From NCBI RefSeq assembly GCF_041725775.1, contig NZ_JBEUEL010000009.1, positions 31,059 through 95,058 of the forward strand: a DNA stretch of 64,000 bases, written 5' to 3'. The stretch is from Pueribacillus sp041725775. Lineage in GTDB: Bacteria > Bacillota > Bacilli > Bacillales > UBA6769. Shown here piece by piece: positions 60,507 to 64,000 of the stretch; positions within the stretch are counted from its first letter, which is position 1; the number at the start of each line of letters is the position of its first letter. The notes under the pieces were generated by a model, which searched no databases, was not told where the DNA came from, and was given only the letters and a program-made list of their open reading frames with translations. The position numbers and the translations under genes were made by a program.

Positions 60507-62081
60507 TTATTGATATAATTCATCTAATGAATAGACAAGACCTTTTTCATCTTTAAAATAAACATCTTTTTTTGTAAATTGAGTTGGTGATTCGTGACCT
60601 GCTGCTGCAGCAATCCGGAATAAACCTTCGCGTAACGTAATTAAATAATTAGCAACACGGTGCTTTTTCTCTTCAACGACGAGTGCTTTTTCAAGATCTG
60701 GGTCGGTCGTTGCAACACCGACTGGACATTCATTCGTATGACATTTCAACGTTTGAATACATCCGACGGCAATCATAAAACCACGTGCAATGTTAACAAG
60801 GTCGGCTCCCATTGCAAGTGCAATTGCGATCCGATCTGGACTGAACAGCCTTCCAGACGCAATGATTTTAATTTGCTCGCGAATCCCGTACTTTCGTAAC
60901 GCACTATCCATTAACGGTAACGCTGATTGGATCGGTAAGCCGACGCTATCCGCAAGTTCCTGATACGATGCTCCCGTTCCGCCTTCCCCGCCATCAACCG
61001 TTATAAAATCTGGACCTTTTCCAGTTTCCTTTATTGTTTTTGCAAGCTTATCCGCTTCATCTGGTGAGCCTACGACAACTTTCATTCCTACTGGCTTCCC
61101 AGTCACGTCACGAATTTTTTCGATCATTTCAAATGCAGATGGCAAATCAGGAAAGTCTCTAAATCGATTTGGGCTATCAATCGTTTTATACGGTTCGACT
61201 CTCCGAATTTCTGCGATTTCCGGTGTGACTTTCTCACCGTCAACGTGACCACCCCGAACTTTTGCGCCTTGCCCAAACTTTAATTCGTAAGCTTTAATTT
61301 GTGGAATTTCATTTTTCCGTTTAAGCTCTTCCCAATCGAATTTTCCATCACCATCTCGGACTCCGAATAAACCAGGACCAATTTGAAAAATAACGTCCGT
61401 TCCCCCGGTGAGATGATACGGCGACAGTCCACCTTCTCCTGAGTTCATCCAGCTACCTTCCGCCATAGCGATCCCTTCAGATAATGCTGTAATCGCATTT
61501 TTCCCAAGTGATCCGTAGCTCATCGCTGACATGCCAATTTGACCTTTCACAATGAATGGCTGTCTTGTGTTCGGACCGATAACAATCGCGTTTTCATCAT
61601 CAAGTAAAAATGCTTGTGACATATGTTTTTCAAAAACTTCTTCCCGTCTCTTAAACATTGGTTCATTGATAACGGTATATCGCTTCGTTTCAACGACTGC
61701 TTTGTCATTAATTTTTAATTCGGAAATCAGCTTCGGAAGCATTGCATTTTTTATGTAAAACCCAGGTTCATCAAAATTTTTCGTTGAGCCGAACCCGATA
61801 ATATCTTGCTTATATTTAGCACTTTTAACGACGTGCTGATAGTCAGCCCGTGAAAACGGACGTGCTTCCCGATCACTGTTAAACCAATATTGGCGAAATT
61901 CAGGACCGATTTGTTCTAGAAAATATCTCATCCGTCCGAGCAACGGATAGTTTCTTAACACTGGGCTTGCCGCTTGTTTTTTGTCAAAATAATAAAGGAT
62001 AACGCCTGTTACGACAATAACGAGAGTAAGTAAAACGAGACCAATAAAAAAGATGATAATAAACCAATCGGCAATATTCAA
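60507..62081 (-). CDS. yerD: FMN-binding glutamate synthase-like protein YerD
   Basis: A 524-residue protein with an N-terminal membrane helix (WFIIIFFIGLVLLTLVIVV) and a GltB-type FMN/3Fe-4S domain. Key parts are MSYGSLGKNAITALSEG, TVDGGEGGTGA and CHTNECPVGVAT, where three cysteines would hold an iron-sulfur cluster. It lacks the glutaminase domain, so it is not a full glutamate synthase. Function of YerD is unknown; a membrane-bound oxidoreductase is likely. Confidence 0.9.
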   Translation of the reverse strand: MNIADWFIIIFFIGLVLLTLVIVVTGVILYYFDKKQAASPVLRNYPLLGRMRYFLEQIGPEFRQYWFNSDREARPFSRADYQHVVKSAKYKQDIIGFGSTKNFDEPGFYIKNAMLPKLISELKINDKAVVETKRYTVINEPMFKRREEVFEKHMSQAFLLDDENAIVIGPNTRQPFIVKGQIGMSAMSYGSLGKNAITALSEGIAMAEGSWMNSGEGGLSPYHLTGGTDVIFQIGPGLFGVRDGDGKFDWEELKRKNEIPQIKAYELKFGQGAKVRGGHVDGEKVTPEIAEIRRVEPYKTIDSPNRFRDFPDLPSAFEMIEKIRDVTGKPVGMKVVVGSPDEADKLAKTIKETGKGPDFITVDGGEGGTGASYQELADSVGLPIQSALPLMDSALRKYGIREQIKIIASGRLFSPDRIAIALAMGADLVNIARGFMIAVGCIQTLKCHTNECPVGVATTDPDLEKALVVEEKKHRVANYLITLREGLFRIAAAAGHESPTQFTKKDVYFKDEKGLVYSLDELYQ

Positions 62082-62146
62082 TTACGTTCCTCCTCGCGGT
62101 TTTAAAAAAATGTCCATTCTTGTCACATTATGTAAATCCATCATAC

Positions 62147-62184
62147 CAAAAAAAAGCCTCGTTCAATAGAATGAACGAAGCTTT
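62147..62184 (-). terminator. Terminator of the fabG-maoC operon
   Basis: AAAGCcTCGTTC (62153-62164) pairs with GAACGAaGCTTT (62173-62184); on the minus strand a run of eight T follows. Confidence 0.9.
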
Positions 62185-62192
62185 TACTATTA

Positions 62193-62594
62193 TTAAACGA
62201 GTTTAAAATTAATTGTTCCTTTAATGACTGCTTTTCCACCTTGATTTTCAGCTACGACATTAAAGACGAGAACGTCATCATTTTTTTCAGAGAGTTCCGC
62301 TTTTAATGTGATGACGTCGTCAATAAACACCATGCCCGCAAAACGGATAGCATAATCTTGAACAAATCCTTCTTCATGATAAGGGGTAAACAGCTTCGCT
62401 AAGTTCCCCATCGTCCACATACCATGAGCGATGATGCCAGGCAGACCAGCTTTTTTTGCTGCTTCATCGATCGTATGTATCGGGTTAAAGTCCCCAGATG
62501 CACCGGAATATTTGATTAAATCCATACGTGATACAGGTGCTAATTCGACCGGTTGAAGCGAATCGCTAACTTGGAGATTTGCTAACGTGCTCAT
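62193..62594 (-). CDS. MaoC-type (R)-enoyl-CoA hydratase, catalytic subunit
   Basis: A 133-residue hotdog hydratase. The hydratase-2 motif is visible: SGASGDFNPIHTIDEAAKKAGLPGIIAHGMW, with Asp and His as catalytic residues. It hydrates trans-enoyl-CoA to the (R)-3-hydroxyacyl-CoA. It overlaps the preceding gene by 4 bp. Split pairs of this kind form heterodimers, as in mycobacterial HadAB and ChsH. Confidence 0.9.
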   Translation of the reverse strand: MSTLANLQVSDSLQPVELAPVSRMDLIKYSGASGDFNPIHTIDEAAKKAGLPGIIAHGMWTMGNLAKLFTPYHEEGFVQDYAIRFAGMVFIDDVITLKAELSEKNDDVLVFNVVAENQGGKAVIKGTINFKLV

Positions 62595-63040
62595 GCGTTC
62601 ATCCCCTTTCTCACAGCTTCATTAATAATAACGACGGATCTTGATTTAAAAATTGTGTTGCCGTTTTCGTCTTCACCGTTATTTTCTGTAACGAGAAAGC
62701 TCATTGTTCCACTTTTTCCTGTTTTCTCATAGTAATCTTTAACTTCCGTGTAGCAGTAAACGTCTTCACCAACATAAAGAGGACGCTCATAATGGAAACT
62801 TTGTTCCCCATGAATGAGTCCTTGTTTCGGAAGTTTTAGCTCTTCAATCGTTCCAAAATTGAGCGTACGTGCGAATGTAACAGGTGCAATGTTTTTTCCA
62901 TAGCGTGAGTTTTTTGCATAGTCTTCATCGACAAAAATCGGATGTTCGTCACCGATCGAATGAGCGAATTTACGAACTGCCCCACGCTCGATTGTGTTCA
63001 ACACTTTTTCTGAGCGTTTGCCAATCAAATCTTTGAACAT
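62591..63040 (-). CDS. MaoC-like N-terminal-domain subunit (FAS1-type dehydratase)
   Basis: A 149-residue hotdog protein of the MaoC N-terminal-domain class. Segments ERGAVRKFAHSIGDEHPIFVDEDYA and FHYERPLYVGEDV are typical. It lacks the catalytic D-x-x-P-x-H motif and is probably the acyl-chain-holding partner of the 62193-62594 subunit. ATG has GGGGGAC ahead. The pair with the SDR forms an (R)-specific two-step module. Confidence 0.88.
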   Translation of the reverse strand: MFKDLIGKRSEKVLNTIERGAVRKFAHSIGDEHPIFVDEDYAKNSRYGKNIAPVTFARTLNFGTIEELKLPKQGLIHGEQSFHYERPLYVGEDVYCYTEVKDYYEKTGKSGTMSFLVTENNGEDENGNTIFKSRSVVIINEAVRKGMNA

Positions 63041-63073
63041 TGTCTGTCCCCCTCGTATTTTTTTAAATAAAAA

Positions 63074-63835
63074 TTAATCTTTTGGACCACCAGCAACATA
63101 GATAACTTGACCGTTTACGAATCCAGATGCTTCATCACAGAAAAATGCGACAGCGTTTGCAATATCTTCAGGTTTGCCACTACGAGCAACTGGAATTTGC
63201 GAAATCGCCCCTTGAACGAATTTATCAAAAGGCACTCCAACTCTTTCTGCCGTTGCTTTCGTCATTTCTGTTTCAATGAAACCAGGTGCAACAGAGTTTG
63301 TCGTGACCCCATATTTACCTAGCTCAATTGCAAGTGCTTTCGTAAAACCTTGAAGACCCGCTTTTGCAGCTGCATAGTTTGCTTGACCACGATTTCCTTG
63401 GGCAGACGTCGATGAAATGTTTACGATACGTCCATATTTTTGCTCAACCATATACTTTTGTGCTGCACGTGCACAGTTGAATGAACCTTTCAAGTGAACG
63501 TCCATCACTAGTTGCCAATCTTCGTCTGTCATTTTAAAAAGCAAGTTGTCACGAATAATTCCAGCGTTGTTAACGAGAATATCAACTTTTCCAAATTGAT
63601 CGGCGACAGCTTTCACTGATGCTTCTACCTGTTCAGCGTCAGCAACGTTTGTTACTTGTGTCATCACTTCGAAGCCTTTATCACGAAGTTCTTTCGCACC
63701 TTGCTCCAACGCTTCTTCGTTAATGTCAAAAATTGCGACTTTTGCGCCTTCTTCTGCAAATTTCGTTGCAATTCCGAGTCCAATACCCCGGCTTCCTCCT
63801 GTTACAATTGCAACTCTACCGTCAAATCTTCCCAT
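63074..63835 (-). CDS. FabG-like SDR 3-oxoacyl reductase
   Basis: A 253-residue short-chain dehydrogenase. Cofactor motif TGGSRGIG, NNAG, catalytic Ser in NISSTSA and YAAAK are intact. ATG at 63835 follows AAAGGAGG and is preferred over an upstream start. With the split MaoC hydratase it would interconvert 3-ketoacyl- and enoyl-CoA through the (R)-hydroxy form, either for beta-oxidation or supply of (R)-3-hydroxyacyl units. Confidence 0.9.
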   Translation of the reverse strand: MGRFDGRVAIVTGGSRGIGLGIATKFAEEGAKVAIFDINEEALEQGAKELRDKGFEVMTQVTNVADAEQVEASVKAVADQFGKVDILVNNAGIIRDNLLFKMTDEDWQLVMDVHLKGSFNCARAAQKYMVEQKYGRIVNISSTSAQGNRGQANYAAAKAGLQGFTKALAIELGKYGVTTNSVAPGFIETEMTKATAERVGVPFDKFVQGAISQIPVARSGKPEDIANAVAFFCDEASGFVNGQVIYVAGGPKD

Positions 63836-63888
63836 CTGAATGACTCCTCCTTTTTTCTGTTTAAACACTTAAAAAAATCTACATCTTT

Positions 63889-63917
63889 AACATACCGAGT
63901 ATTCAGTTTGTTGTCAA
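63889..63917 (-). promoter_or_regulatory. Promoter of the fabG-maoC operon
   Basis: On the minus strand TTGACA (63912-63917) is followed after exactly 17 bp by TATGTT (63889-63894), a good SigA-type promoter. ATAC-n3-GTAT overlaps the -10, and CCGAGTA (63895-63901) is mirrored by TACTCGG (63939-63945), possible operator halves. Confidence 0.7.
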
Positions 63918-64000
63918 AGCATTATATGTGTAATATTTTACTCGGGGGATATTTTCACCTTATTTACTAGCCAAAAAAGAGAAGGCACTCTATCATAAAA

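Noticed and set aside
1..64000. CRISPR array, prophage, rRNA or tRNA genes
   Set aside because: No regular spacer-repeat pattern, phage structural genes, or rRNA/tRNA-like sequence was found on reading both strands.

Overview
The window reads as chromosomal DNA of a Gram-positive, endospore-forming member of the Bacillaceae. The evidence is AAGGAGG-type ribosome-binding sites, frequent GTG and TTG starts, and genes typical of the family: an Sda-like sporulation checkpoint peptide, DUF3243, EcsA/EcsB, YerD, an iron-chaperone-like YdhG, a PCYCGC lipoprotein and a TRIC channel. Species cannot be fixed from sequence alone. The gene content is that of an aerobic lipid or acyl-CoA degrader.

Region 1 (about 0.6-13.8 kb, all minus strand) is the most interesting part. 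From promoter to end it encodes a TetR regulator, an SCP2 lipid carrier, an acyl-CoA ligase, two adjacent acyl-CoA dehydrogenases of which only one keeps the catalytic Glu, an enoyl-CoA hydratase, an SDR dehydrogenase, a thiolase, a second SCP2 protein, an R2-like ligand-binding oxidase (R2lox), an epoxide-hydrolase-type alpha/beta hydrolase, a ferredoxin-NADP reductase and a 7Fe ferredoxin. A third SCP2-like protein lies just upstream. The set looks like a self-contained oxidative lipid pathway: O2 activation by a Mn/Fe oxidase with its own electron chain, epoxide hydrolysis, CoA activation and one full beta-oxidation turn. A strong 20-bp operator lies in front of the tetR gene, and a 14-bp palindrome recurs at both ends of the cluster.

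Region 2 (13.8-16 kb) is AT-rich and gene-poor, with an sda-like microgene and one orphan ORF. Region 3 (16-33 kb) holds a nitronate monooxygenase, DUF3243, a soluble chemoreceptor, a split chromate transporter, the methylmalonyl-CoA mutase operon (tetR-mutA-mutB-meaB) for propionyl-CoA, a GNAT gene that may start at ATT, a broken UPF0060 gene, an MFS transporter and an ECH-ecsA-ecsB operon.

Region 4 (33-45 kb) has malate synthase G with a divergent LysR gene, a membrane chemoreceptor, an MFS carrier, a DsrE protein, the deletion remnant of a type I restriction-modification system and an aldehyde dehydrogenase. Region 5 (45-57 kb) has a CoA ligase, a thioesterase pseudogene, a marR-thioesterase-MBL-nitronate monooxygenase group, a probable type I toxin-antitoxin locus, an AcuI-like reductase, an MFS transporter, a sigma factor and a TRIC channel. 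Region 6 (57-64 kb) has a group II intron scar, a thioesterase, an Fe-alcohol dehydrogenase with an MBL hydrolase, YerD, and a promoter-driven SDR plus split MaoC hydratase operon.

The main non-coding signals are a structured repeat of about 200 bp that sits as a leader in the same orientation in front of two unrelated genes (ydhG-like and a chemoreceptor), three operators spaced exactly 15 bp apart before marR, and an antisense promoter inside the toxin locus. No rRNA, tRNA, CRISPR array or intact insertion sequence was seen.
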